A stretch of 24,043 bases of DNA, from positions 1-24,043 of the IMG/VR virus record IMGVR_UViG_3300034105_002183; one strand, given 5' to 3'. The translations under genes were made by a program, and so were the position numbers. Below are positions 8,653-14,712 of the stretch, piece after piece (position 1 is the first letter of the stretch; the number at the start of each line of letters is the position of its first letter). The DNA comes from a virus. Under the pieces are notes generated by a model. It was not told the origin of the DNA. It saw only the letters and a list, made by a program, of their open reading frames with translations, and did not search any database.

Positions 8653-8697
8653 AATATTATTGTTTTAGTACTATAATATACACAATAAATATCAAAT

Positions 8698-8723
8698 AAA
8701 AAACCCCCTGATAAATCAAGGGG
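8698..8723 (-). terminator. Intrinsic terminator after 57-aa gene
   Basis: On the minus strand CCCCTTGA pairs with TCAGGGGG around TTTA, followed by TTTTTTA. The fifth pair is a G-U wobble only in the minus-strand transcript and a C-A mismatch in the plus one, which supports minus orientation. It lies eight bases past the 57-aa stop. Confidence 0.8.
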
Positions 8724-8730
8724 CAATAAA

Positions 8731-8904
8731 TTAAAAATTCTTTTTTAATTGATTAATCAGTTTATCACTAAGATATTCCTTTCTTTTTGTACTCTTAACT
8801 TCAGGTTCATTAAATTTATTACGAATTGATTCACTATCGGTCCTTTTAAGGAGTTCAATATTGGCCTGCTCAATATTATTACGTTTCATTAGATTTTTAT
8901 TCAT
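8731..8904 (-). CDS. Small basic protein, unknown (57 aa)
   Basis: A 58-codon frame starts at ATG (rc of 8902-8904) and ends with TAA at 8731, eight bases before a good terminator. The product begins MNKNLMKRNNIEQANIELLK and is highly charged (many Lys, Arg, Glu, Asn), hydrophilic and helical, ending INQLKKNF. No family is recognised. It sits between two minus-strand terminators (8930-8953 and 8698-8723), so it is either expressed by read-through from hsp20 or from a start not visible to me. The frame fills the gap almost exactly, which favours a real gene. A second Met at residue 6 could be the true start. Confidence 0.55.
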   Translation of the reverse strand: MNKNLMKRNNIEQANIELLKRTDSESIRNKFNEPEVKSTKRKEYLSDKLINQLKKNF

Positions 8905-8929
8905 TACATTTTCTTTATTATAAGTATAA

Positions 8930-8953
8930 AAAAACCCCGTGAAAACGGGGTTT
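8930..8953 (-). terminator. Intrinsic terminator after hsp20
   Basis: A perfect 9-bp stem (AAACCCCGT with ACGGGGTTT) closes a four-base loop and is followed on the minus strand by seven Ts. It starts three bases past the hsp20 stop. Confidence 0.88.
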
Positions 8954-8956
8954 AGT

Positions 8957-9313
8957 TTAGTTAAGAGAAATTTGTCTCTCTAATGACTTTTTCCTATCAA
9001 TAGGTAAAGTCAATGTTAGAACACCGTTTTCAACCTTTCCAATGATATCTTTTTCTTTCACGTCATCTGGAATATCATAAGATTTAATAAAACTACCAAT
9101 AAAATGATGTGTATTATCACCTTCTTGTTTTTCATAGGAAATTTTTAATACACCTTCTTTGGTTGATATTTTCAAATCTTCCTTGGTTAGTCCAGGTACG
9201 CTTATTGAAACAGAATAGTCCGTTTCGGTTTTACTGATGTTAGTTTCTGGTGTGGATAAAAATTTATTCACATCTAATCCAGAAAAAAATGGGTCTTTGA
9301 ATAATGTTATCAT
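8957..9313 (-). CDS. hsp20: Hsp20/alpha-crystallin small heat-shock protein
   Basis: A 118-aa ATP-independent holdase that binds unfolding proteins in the cytoplasm. The alpha-crystallin domain spans about 24-110: a beta strand run YSVSISVPGLTKEDLKIS (33-50), GVLKISYEK, then the family signature GVLTLTLPI (97-105). The C-terminal ISL tripeptide (115-117) fits the I-x-I/L motif that links dimers into oligomers. The N-terminal arm is short (about 25 residues, FKDPFFSGLD), as in class A bacterial members. Small heat-shock proteins are also found in other T4-like phages. It is divergent from the ClpC-like gene and shares a 166-bp control region with it, so the two probably respond to the same signal and may act as holdase plus unfoldase. 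No clear Bacteroidota promoter is visible on the minus side. Confidence 0.95.
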   Translation of the reverse strand: MITLFKDPFFSGLDVNKFLSTPETNISKTETDYSVSISVPGLTKEDLKISTKEGVLKISYEKQEGDNTHHFIGSFIKSYDIPDDVKEKDIIGKVENGVLTLTLPIDRKKSLERQISLN

Positions 9314-9371
9314 AGTTTACATATTATTTACTTTTCATTTTACAAATTGTAAACCAAAATGTATAATTGTT

Positions 9372-9425
9372 ATATTTTTAGACATAATGTCATTTTTAAA
9401 AATATTTTTAGACATCTTGTCATTT
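9372..9425. repeat. Two direct 24-bp repeats with GACA-N3-TGTC dyads (putative operators)
   Basis: Copies at 9372-9395 and 9402-9425 start exactly 30 bp apart, about three helical turns, and differ at two bases. Each contains an inverted GACA/TGTC dyad: GACATAATGTC and GACATCTTGTC. The two differences fall in the non-pairing centre, so both dyads are intact. The second copy ends one base before the TTTG box of the promoter for the ClpC-like gene. This looks like a pair of dimeric repressor or activator sites controlling hsp20 and clpC. Confidence 0.75.
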
Positions 9426-9426
9426 A

Positions 9427-9458
9427 TTTGGTTTTTAGAATGAAATATGTTATGTTTG
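9427..9458 (+). promoter_or_regulatory. Bacteroidota-type vegetative promoter for the ClpC-like gene
   Basis: TTTG at 9427-9430, a 20-bp spacer and TATGTTTG at 9451-9458 match the Bacteroidota consensus (TTTG, 19-21 bp, TAnnTTTG) exactly. The ATG lies 21 bp downstream of the -7 box. It is one of the best pieces of host evidence in the window. Confidence 0.85.
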
Positions 9459-9479
9459 TAATAACAAAACTTATATCAT

Positions 9480-11498
9480 ATGGCTGTAGATTTTTTCGAG
9501 GAAGGACCCACCTCAACCCCTAAAAAGGGACGTAAGGGATCAACCACACCAATTTTAGATAACTTCTCTCGTGACCTTATTAAAATGGCTGAGGAAGGTA
9601 AAATTGACCCTATAGTAGGTAGGGATAAAGAAGTTAAAAGAATTGCACAAATCCTTTCCCGTAAAAAGAAAAATAATGCGGTTATTGTTGGTGATGCCGG
9701 TGTTGGTAAATCGGCACTTGTAGAAAAACTCGCATTAATGATTGTTAAGGGAGACTGTCCAACAAATCTTTTAGATAAAAGAATAATGTCTTTGGATTTA
9801 ACTTCACTTGTTGCCGGTACAAAATACAGAGGACAATTTGAAGAAAGGATTAAAGCTATTTTAAATGAGTTACAAGAATCACCAAATGTAATTGTATTCA
9901 TTGATGAATTACATACGATGGTTGGTGCGGGTAATGCGAGTGGTGCTATGGATGCCGCTAACATTTTAAAACCTGCATTGGCAAGAGGTGAAATACAATG
10001 TATCGGAGCAACTACATTTGATGAATTTAAAAAACACATTGAAAAAGATGCCGCTTTGGTTAGAAGATTTCAAAAAATAATTTTAAAAGAACCAACAGTA
10101 TTGGAAACTATTGAAATCCTTAAAAACTTAAAGAATTCATATGAAAATTTTCATAGAGTGTTCTATGAAGAAAATGTGATTGAGACAATTGTAAAACTTT
10201 CAGGTAGATATATTGCGGATAGACAATATCCTGACAAGGCAATCGATGTTTTAGATGAATTGGGTTCAGAAAAAAGAGTTTCTAGTAGAGTACCCGAATC
10301 AATTGAAAAGTTTAAAAAACAAATTGATGAGGTTAAAGAAAAGAAAGTTCAAGTTGTTAGAAATCAAAATTATGAATTAGCAGCCAAACTAAGAGATGAG
10401 GAGAAAAAACTTTTTGATAAGCTTGAGAATGAAAAAGTAAAATGGGCAGAGAAACAAAAAGATAATAAAATACCTGTTTCGGTTGATGACGTTTATACTA
10501 TTGTTTCTGAAATGACAGGAGTTCCAATTACTAAACTCGACTCTAAAGAAACCGCTAAACTATTGAAAATGGAATCTCTATTGTCAAATAAAGTAATTGG
10601 ACAAGAAGAGGCCATTACATCAATATCAAAGGCCATAAGAAGAAATAGAGTAGGTATTAAAGATATAAATAAACCCATAGGTTCATTTATATTCTTAGGA
10701 TCCACTGGTGTTGGTAAAACTCATTTAGCTAAATCTTTAGCGGATTTACTTTTTGGTGACCCCGAAAAAATTATTCGTGTTGATATGAGTGAATATATGG
10801 ATAGACATAATGTTTCTAAATTAATTGGGTCCCCTCCAGGTTATGTTGGTTATGATGAAGGCGGACAACTAACTGAGAAAGTTAGAAATAATCCATTCTC
10901 AGTCATATTATTCGATGAAATTGAAAAAGCACATAAAGATATCTTTAACATACTACTCCAAATTTTAGATGAAGGTCATTTAACCGATTCATTTGGTAGA
11001 AAAGTTAATTTTACTAATTGTTTGGTAATCATGACTTCAAATTTAGGAGCAAAACGAGTATCTGAATTCGGCGGAGGTGTTGGATTTAACACATCATCTA
11101 GCGAAACACAAAAGTATGAAGTTAGAAAATCAATGATTCAAAAAGCATTAAAACAACAATTTAATCCTGAATTTTTGAATAGAATCGATGATGTTATATT
11201 ATTTAATTCGTTAAATGAAGAAACACTTAATAAAATCATACAAATTGAAATTGGTAAATTAAACAATCGTTTAATTGAAAAAAATTATATGATTACATTT
11301 GATAAAACAATTACCAATAAAATCTATGAGTTAAATACCCAAGAAGAATATGGTGCAAGACCACTTAAAAGAATAATCCAAAATTTATGTGAAGATTTTT
11401 TAAGTGAAGAAATATTAAAAGGTAACATAAAAGAAAATGAACCAATAACTTTAAAATATAAAGACGAAAAATTGGTAATTGTGAAAAAATTGTTATAA
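9480..11498 (+). CDS. clpC: ClpC-like AAA+ unfoldase lacking the N-terminal domain
   Basis: An ATP-driven ring unfoldase of the ClpA/B/C family, 672 aa against about 810-850 for cellular ClpC. The whole double Clp_N adaptor/substrate domain is absent: the protein starts in the linker just before D1. D1 shows Walker A GDAGVGKS (71-78), pore loop KYRG (115-118), Walker B VIVFIDELH (137-145) and arginines 195-196. The middle contains a UVR-type helix pair NQNYELAAKLRDEEKKL (295-311), typical of ClpC and not the long ClpB coiled coil. D2 shows GSTGVGKT (407-414), pore loop GYVG (454-457), VILFDEIEKAH (475-485), and VGF at 534-536, at the place of the ClpP-docking loop. So it should be able to dock to host ClpP and feed it substrates chosen without the usual N-domain adaptors. 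It has its own promoter and a downstream terminator. Confidence 0.93.
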   Translation: MAVDFFEEGPTSTPKKGRKGSTTPILDNFSRDLIKMAEEGKIDPIVGRDKEVKRIAQILSRKKKNNAVIVGDAGVGKSALVEKLALMIVKGDCPTNLLDKRIMSLDLTSLVAGTKYRGQFEERIKAILNELQESPNVIVFIDELHTMVGAGNASGAMDAANILKPALARGEIQCIGATTFDEFKKHIEKDAALVRRFQKIILKEPTVLETIEILKNLKNSYENFHRVFYEENVIETIVKLSGRYIADRQYPDKAIDVLDELGSEKRVSSRVPESIEKFKKQIDEVKEKKVQVVRNQNYELAAKLRDEEKKLFDKLENEKVKWAEKQKDNKIPVSVDDVYTIVSEMTGVPITKLDSKETAKLLKMESLLSNKVIGQEEAITSISKAIRRNRVGIKDINKPIGSFIFLGSTGVGKTHLAKSLADLLFGDPEKIIRVDMSEYMDRHNVSKLIGSPPGYVGYDEGGQLTEKVRNNPFSVILFDEIEKAHKDIFNILLQILDEGHLTDSFGRKVNFTNCLVIMTSNLGAKRVSEFGGGVGFNTSSSETQKYEVRKSMIQKALKQQFNPEFLNRIDDVILFNSLNEETLNKIIQIEIGKLNNRLIEKNYMITFDKTITNKIYELNTQEEYGARPLKRIIQNLCEDFLSEEILKGNIKENEPITLKYKDEKLVIVKKLL

Positions 11499-11502
11499 AT
11501 AG

Positions 11503-11532
11503 TTGACTTTTTACCAAAGTTATATATATTTA
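11503..11532 (+). promoter_or_regulatory. Candidate promoter downstream of clpC-like gene
   Basis: TTG at 11503-11505, a 19-bp spacer and TATATTTA at 11525-11532 match the Bacteroidota promoter with one mismatch in the -7 box. It points into a stretch with no convincing reading frame that folds into hairpins and ends in a terminator. Confidence 0.4.
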
Positions 11533-11537
11533 TATTA

Positions 11538-11640
11538 ATATAGGTTCTCTTTGTCGATAACCTTTTCGTTTTTTCATAAGTAAGTGGGGTTGAACCCACC
11601 CAAAGACCTTAAACCCCGACATCTCGTTGGGGTTTTTTAT
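11538..11640 (+). ncRNA. Candidate small structured RNA
   Basis: Between the clpC-like stop and the lipoprotein gene there is a gap of 184 bp. A transcript from the promoter at 11503-11532 would start near 11538 and end at the terminator at 11611-11640, about 100 nt. Three hairpins are visible: AGGTT/AACCT (about 11541-11563) followed by T-rich sequence, GTGGG/CCCAC (about 11584-11599), and the terminator stem. It has no tRNA shape and no convincing reading frame. It could equally be just the 3' untranslated region of the clpC-like mRNA. Confidence 0.25.
11611..11640 (+). terminator. Intrinsic terminator
   Basis: AAACCCC (11611-11617) pairs with GGGGTTT (11629-11635), followed by a T run, on the plus strand. 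It ends transcription of the clpC-like gene or of the candidate small RNA. Confidence 0.85.
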
Positions 11641-11644
11641 TGGA

Positions 11645-11676
11645 TTTCGTTCTGTCAATTTTTTTTCGTATATTTA
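11645..11676 (+). promoter_or_regulatory. Candidate promoter for the small lipoprotein gene
   Basis: TTTC at 11645-11648, a 20-bp spacer and TATATTTA at 11669-11676 each differ by one base from the Bacteroidota consensus. The lipoprotein ATG follows 7 bp later, so the leader would be almost absent. Confidence 0.4.
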
Positions 11677-11682
11677 CATTAT

Positions 11683-11871
11683 ATGAAAAAATACACATTT
11701 ATCTTGGCACTTGGTGTTGCATTAACACTATCTGCATGTGGTTCAGGGTCAACCGCAACCGAAACAACTGACTCAACAGCGGCAACAGTAGATTCTGCTA
11801 ACGTTGGTACTGCAATGAATGACAGTACAGCTAAAATTCCTACAGATTCAACTGTAAAAGAAGCAAAATAA
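11683..11871 (+). CDS. Small Thr/Ser/Ala-rich lipoprotein (62 aa)
   Basis: The product starts MKKYTFILALGVALTLSAC: two lysines, a hydrophobic stretch and a lipobox LSAC with the lipidated Cys at 19. The mature part is only 44 residues, rich in Thr, Ser, Ala and Asp (CGSGSTATETTDSTAATVDS), with no fold visible. An in-frame ATG exists 33 codons upstream (11584), but that start would bury the signal sequence and run through the terminator hairpin, so 11683 is preferred. It would be exported and anchored in the inner or outer membrane. Size and type would fit an outer-membrane spanin or an exclusion lipoprotein, but nothing in the sequence proves either. A terminator follows directly, making it a one-gene unit ahead of the RNA-repair operon. 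Confidence 0.8.
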   Translation: MKKYTFILALGVALTLSACGSGSTATETTDSTAATVDSANVGTAMNDSTAKIPTDSTVKEAK

Positions 11872-11877
11872 GAAATT

Positions 11878-11907
11878 AGGGCTGTGAAATATCGGCCCTT
11901 ATTTTTT
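11878..11907 (+). terminator. Intrinsic terminator after small lipoprotein gene
   Basis: AGGGC (11878-11882) pairs with GCCCT (11895-11899) around a 12-base loop, followed by TATTTTTTAAT. The stem is short, so some read-through into the kinase gene is likely; no other clear promoter for that operon was found. Confidence 0.65.
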
Positions 11908-11924
11908 AATCCTAAATCTCTCCA

Positions 11925-12353
11925 ATGGATACAAAAATACAAAACGAAGGTGATTTAATACTTCTTAGAGGTGTTCCCGGTTCGGGTAAAACAACATTAG
12001 CAAATATTATATTACAACAACCAAACAACAACCCACAAGAAGTTTTATCTGCGGATGATTTTTTTGTTAACGATGATGGTGATTATATTTTTGACGGTAC
12101 CAAAATAAAAGAGGCTCACAACTATTGTCAATTTAGATGTTCAGAAAGAATGAGACAGGGAATTGCACGTATAGTTGTTGCAAATACATTTACCCAAGAA
12201 TGGGAAATGAAAACTTATTTTGAAATGGCTGAAAGATACAATTACCGAGTACATTGTTTAGTTGTTGAAAACAGACATGGTAATGAAAATATTCACGGAG
12301 TTCCCGAAAATAAACTTCAACAAATGAAGGATAGGTTTGAAATAAAGTTATAG
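11925..12353 (+). CDS. P-loop polynucleotide 5'-kinase-like protein
   Basis: A 142-aa single-domain P-loop kinase of the AAA_33 / N4BP2-like / T4 Pnkp-kinase type. It has Walker A RGVPGSGKTT (15-24), the SADDFF segment (42-47) that matches the catalytic Asp region of T4 Pnkp, and a late segment NIHGVPENKLQQMKDRFE (122-139), typical of the N4BP2-like branch. The likely reaction is ATP-dependent phosphorylation of the 5'-OH end of broken RNA. Unlike T4 Pnkp (301 aa) it has no HAD-type 3'-phosphatase domain. The next ATG follows its stop codon with no gap, and an RNA ligase and a cREC protein lie downstream in the same operon, which strongly supports an RNA-repair role over a generic nucleotide kinase. 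Confidence 0.82.
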   Translation: MDTKIQNEGDLILLRGVPGSGKTTLANIILQQPNNNPQEVLSADDFFVNDDGDYIFDGTKIKEAHNYCQFRCSERMRQGIARIVVANTFTQEWEMKTYFEMAERYNYRVHCLVVENRHGNENIHGVPENKLQQMKDRFEIKL

Positions 12354-12599
12354 ATGAGTCAATTTATTGAATCTTATTTTAAAACAACTTCACCAAAAAA
12401 AACAAAAATGAAATTTTCTTCACATTTATTTAAAAACCAATGGGCAGTATACCCATTACCTTTTGCTTATCTTTATTTTGAAACATGTGAACCAGAATCA
12501 CATAAATCATTACTTCAAAACAAAATATGTGCGGTGTATATGTCGTTTAATTGGTTAAAGTGGACTTACAATATTGGATTTTATAAACCTATTAAATAA
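12354..12599 (+). CDS. Orphan protein inside RNA-repair operon (81 aa)
   Basis: The ATG follows the kinase stop directly, and its TAA overlaps the ligase ATG by one base, so it is translationally coupled on both sides. The product is basic and aromatic: a Lys-rich N-terminal part (SPKKTKMKFSSHLFKNQW), then PLPFAYLYFETCEPES, and a Trp/Tyr-rich C-terminus (FNWLKWTYNIGFYKPIK). No signal peptide or membrane helix is evident and I recognise no family. Its composition would suit RNA binding, and its position between kinase and ligase suggests a substrate-recognition or accessory subunit, but this is inference only. Confidence 0.75.
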   Translation: MSQFIESYFKTTSPKKTKMKFSSHLFKNQWAVYPLPFAYLYFETCEPESHKSLLQNKICAVYMSFNWLKWTYNIGFYKPIK

Positions 12600-13777
12600 T
12601 GTTGGAAATTTTACAGAAATACCATACTGATGGTTTGTTACATAAACAAACTCACCCAACTCTTGATTTAACTATTTGGAATTATAGTCCAAAAGTTCAA
12701 TATGAAAGATTATGGGATGAGATTACTTTGCAATGTCGTGGATTGGTAACCAATTCAAAAGGAGAAATTGTTGCGAGACCATTTAAGAAATTCTTTAACT
12801 ACGAAGAACATAAACCAGAAGATATCCCTAATGAAGATTATGTTGTCTATGAAAAAATGGATGGTTCATTAGGTATTCTCTTTTATTACGAATATGAATT
12901 AAGTGAAGAGAGAAGATATAACATATGGTTTAATAACAATTATGAAACGGGTATGGAAAGGTTTTTTGACCCAAACAATTTACCTGATTTTGATAATCCG
13001 TATTATGAACCAACCCCAAAAACAAAAGGTGAATGGATATTGGCAACACGAGGTTCATTCACATCACCACAAGCAATCAAAGGAAAAGAAATACTTGATA
13101 GGCACGATATTAGTGCAATAAGAAAAGACAACACATATTTATTTGAAATTATTTATCCCGAAAATAGAATTGTTGTTGATTATAAAGGTGAAGAAAAATT
13201 AGTGGTACTTGGCGCCATTCATACCGACACCGGTGAGGAGATTCCTGACAGTTCAATATTTTGGTTACAAGATTGTGGATTTGAAGTTGTAACAACATAC
13301 AAGACTTGGGGTGAGGGATATGACTTACTTAAAGAAGAAATTAGTAAAGATAGAGAAGGTTATGTAATTCGTTTTAAAAATGGTTTTCGTATGAAAATCA
13401 AAGGAGATGAATATAAACGTTTACATAGAATTTTAACCAACATATCAAACAGAGATATTTTTGAATATGTTAAGGAAGGTAAACCATTAGACGAGATTTT
13501 AGATAAAGTACCTGACGAATTTTATAATTGGGTTAAAGAAACAAAAGAACTATTTGAACAGCAGTTTAAAACAATTAACTTAGAGTATAAATTGATATTT
13601 AAAAATATAGTAGAAAATAATAATATTACAGATAAAAAAACTTTTGCACATTACGCTTTAAGTTATAATAACTCTTCTATATTATTCGCAATGAATGACG
13701 GTAAACCATATGATCATATTATATGGAAAATAATTTATCCAACGTACTCAAAACCATTTAAGAAAGATGAAAATTAA
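12599..13777 (+). CDS. rnlA: T4 RNA ligase 1 (RnlA)-like ATP-dependent RNA ligase
   Basis: A covalent nucleotidyltransferase that seals 5'-phosphate and 3'-OH RNA ends. The 392-aa product (T4 RnlA is 374) has the ligase motifs in order: motif I YEKMDGSL with catalytic K86, motif Ia-like TRGSF (150-154), motif III YLFEIIYPENRIVVDY with E183, motif IV EGYVIRF (253-259) and motif V MKIKGDEYKRLH with K266 and K268. The upstream CRGLV (46-50) and the FEIIYPENRIV block are characteristic of the Rnl1 rather than the Rnl2 branch. The C-terminal 120 residues are helical, as in the T4 enzyme's tRNA-specificity domain. Its start overlaps the previous stop by one base, and its end overlaps the cREC gene by 11 bp. 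Likely substrate: tRNAs cut by a host anticodon nuclease. Confidence 0.92.
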   Translation: MLEILQKYHTDGLLHKQTHPTLDLTIWNYSPKVQYERLWDEITLQCRGLVTNSKGEIVARPFKKFFNYEEHKPEDIPNEDYVVYEKMDGSLGILFYYEYELSEERRYNIWFNNNYETGMERFFDPNNLPDFDNPYYEPTPKTKGEWILATRGSFTSPQAIKGKEILDRHDISAIRKDNTYLFEIIYPENRIVVDYKGEEKLVVLGAIHTDTGEEIPDSSIFWLQDCGFEVVTTYKTWGEGYDLLKEEISKDREGYVIRFKNGFRMKIKGDEYKRLHRILTNISNRDIFEYVKEGKPLDEILDKVPDEFYNWVKETKELFEQQFKTINLEYKLIFKNIVENNNITDKKTFAHYALSYNNSSILFAMNDGKPYDHIIWKIIYPTYSKPFKKDEN

Positions 13778-14249
13778 CAATAAATTGAGATTATATCTTG
13801 ATGATATAAGAACTCCGATTGCAAACGATTGGATAATTGCACGTAATTATGATGAATTTGTGGCAGCAATTAAATTACATGGGTTAGGTAATTTTGAAGT
13901 AATATCTTTGGATCATGATTTGGGTGAAGGTGCAATGATTGAATATTATACAAATGTAAAAAATAATTATATGTTGGATTATAACAACATAGAAGAAAGA
14001 ACTGGAATGGATTGTTGTAGATATTTGGTGAGTGAAAGTATGAATCAGAATATTCCTTTACCTCAAATATATGTACATTCAGCAAATCCAATAGGTGCCG
14101 CAAATATGATGGGTTACATTAACAATTATTTTATGAATTGTAGAACTCCCCAATCCTGTATAAGAGTTAAAATTGAACATACGATTGATGAATCATTAAA
14201 ACTTTCTGATGAAGTTAGAAAGGCTAAATGGGATAGAACAAAAAATTGA
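13767..14249 (+). CDS. Cyclic-phosphate-processing receiver-like (cREC) protein
   Basis: The 160-aa product looks like a divergent receiver fold: LRLYLDDIRTP (7-17), EVISLDHDLGEG (44-55) and IYVHSANPIGAANMMGYINN (101-120). The LDDxR, SLDHDLG and HSxNPxGxxNM signatures match the cREC (cyclic-phosphate processing receiver) family, which comparative genomics places in RNA-repair operons and predicts to act on 2',3'-cyclic phosphate ends. An insertion with Asn/Tyr-rich sequence (about 57-76) sits after the second motif. It overlaps the RNA ligase gene by 11 bp, so the two are translationally coupled. Here it would supply the 3'-end healing that the stand-alone kinase lacks. It is unlikely to be a two-component receiver, since there is no output domain or kinase nearby. 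The enzymatic activity is a prediction. Confidence 0.8.
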   Translation: MKINNKLRLYLDDIRTPIANDWIIARNYDEFVAAIKLHGLGNFEVISLDHDLGEGAMIEYYTNVKNNYMLDYNNIEERTGMDCCRYLVSESMNQNIPLPQIYVHSANPIGAANMMGYINNYFMNCRTPQSCIRVKIEHTIDESLKLSDEVRKAKWDRTKN

Positions 14250-14276
14250 TTTTTTAAATTTATTTATTTATATTTG
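14246..14276 (+). promoter_or_regulatory. Bacteroidota-type promoter for the 116-aa gene
   Basis: TTG at 14246-14248, a 20-bp spacer and TATATTTG at 14269-14276 match the consensus perfectly. The ATG lies 17 bp downstream. The TTG overlaps the last codon and stop of the cREC gene, so it can drive the next gene independently of the repair operon. Confidence 0.8.
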
Positions 14277-14293
14277 TTTAATAAACCCACACT

Positions 14294-14644
14294 ATGCCAT
14301 ACACTAACAAAACAAGAACCCCATACAAAAAAATGTATATTAAAGGAAAATATACAGATTTCACAGACTTCTACGATGTTAATAAACAATCAATTTATGA
14401 AAATATTTTAGAGGTTTTTAAAGGATTTAGAGGAAATAAAAAAAGAATATTGAGTTTATATATTCAAGCAATTATCCAAGGTTTAGAATGGGATACGGAA
14501 TTTAAATTCAATAGAACCGATACCATTATATTAACAAGAGACGTTTTACCATATTTTGAAAGTATTGAAAATTATGAAAAATGTTTAGAAATAAAAAAAT
14601 TACAAGAAGAGTTGACAAATAAAAAAGATTTGGTTACATTTTAA
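14294..14644 (+). CDS. Small soluble protein, unknown (116 aa)
   Basis: A 116-aa basic, mainly helical protein starting MPYTNKTRTPYKKMYIKGKY. Tyr, Lys and Phe are abundant; a central helix KKRILSLYIQAIIQGLEWD and a C-terminal charged helix (CLEIKKLQEELTNKKD) are visible. No enzyme motif, signal peptide or membrane segment is seen and no family is recognised. Its own strong host-type promoter and tandem terminators make it a one-gene transcription unit. This is a pattern typical of early phage genes that alter host functions, but that is only a hint. Confidence 0.8.
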   Translation: MPYTNKTRTPYKKMYIKGKYTDFTDFYDVNKQSIYENILEVFKGFRGNKKRILSLYIQAIIQGLEWDTEFKFNRTDTIILTRDVLPYFESIENYEKCLEIKKLQEELTNKKDLVTF

Positions 14645-14673
14645 ATGTATCTGGAGAGGTACATTTATTTTTT
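14643..14673 (+). terminator. Intrinsic terminator after 116-aa gene
   Basis: AAATGTATC pairs with GGTACATTT (9 pairs, one G-U) around a six-base loop, followed by a T run. The stem begins in the stop codon of the gene. Confidence 0.8.
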
Positions 14674-14677
14674 GTCT

Positions 14678-14712
14678 AATCCCCGCTAGTTTCTACTAAC
14701 GGGGATTTTTTA
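14678..14712 (+). terminator. Second intrinsic terminator in the convergent gap
   Basis: AATCCCCG pairs with CGGGGATT, with an inner TAG/CTA helix, followed by six Ts on the plus strand. Its T run overlaps the stop codon of the oppositely oriented 521-aa gene. On the minus strand no T run follows the stem, so it mainly protects that gene from plus-strand read-through. Confidence 0.8.

Noticed and set aside
9372-9425. CRISPR-like repeat pair
   Set aside because: Only two copies with a 6-bp gap, in a divergent promoter region; operators fit better.
9476-10039. Minus-strand 187-codon frame opposite the clpC-like gene
   Set aside because: The plus frame encodes conserved AAA+ motifs; the minus frame is low-information shadow.
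11577-11640. Possible tRNA
   Set aside because: The GTGGG/CCCAC hairpin loosely recalls a T-arm, but there is no acceptor stem, D-arm or anticodon arm.
11584-11682. N-terminal extension of the small lipoprotein from an upstream ATG
   Set aside because: It would bury the signal sequence and cross the terminator hairpin; the internal ATG gives a normal lipoprotein signal.
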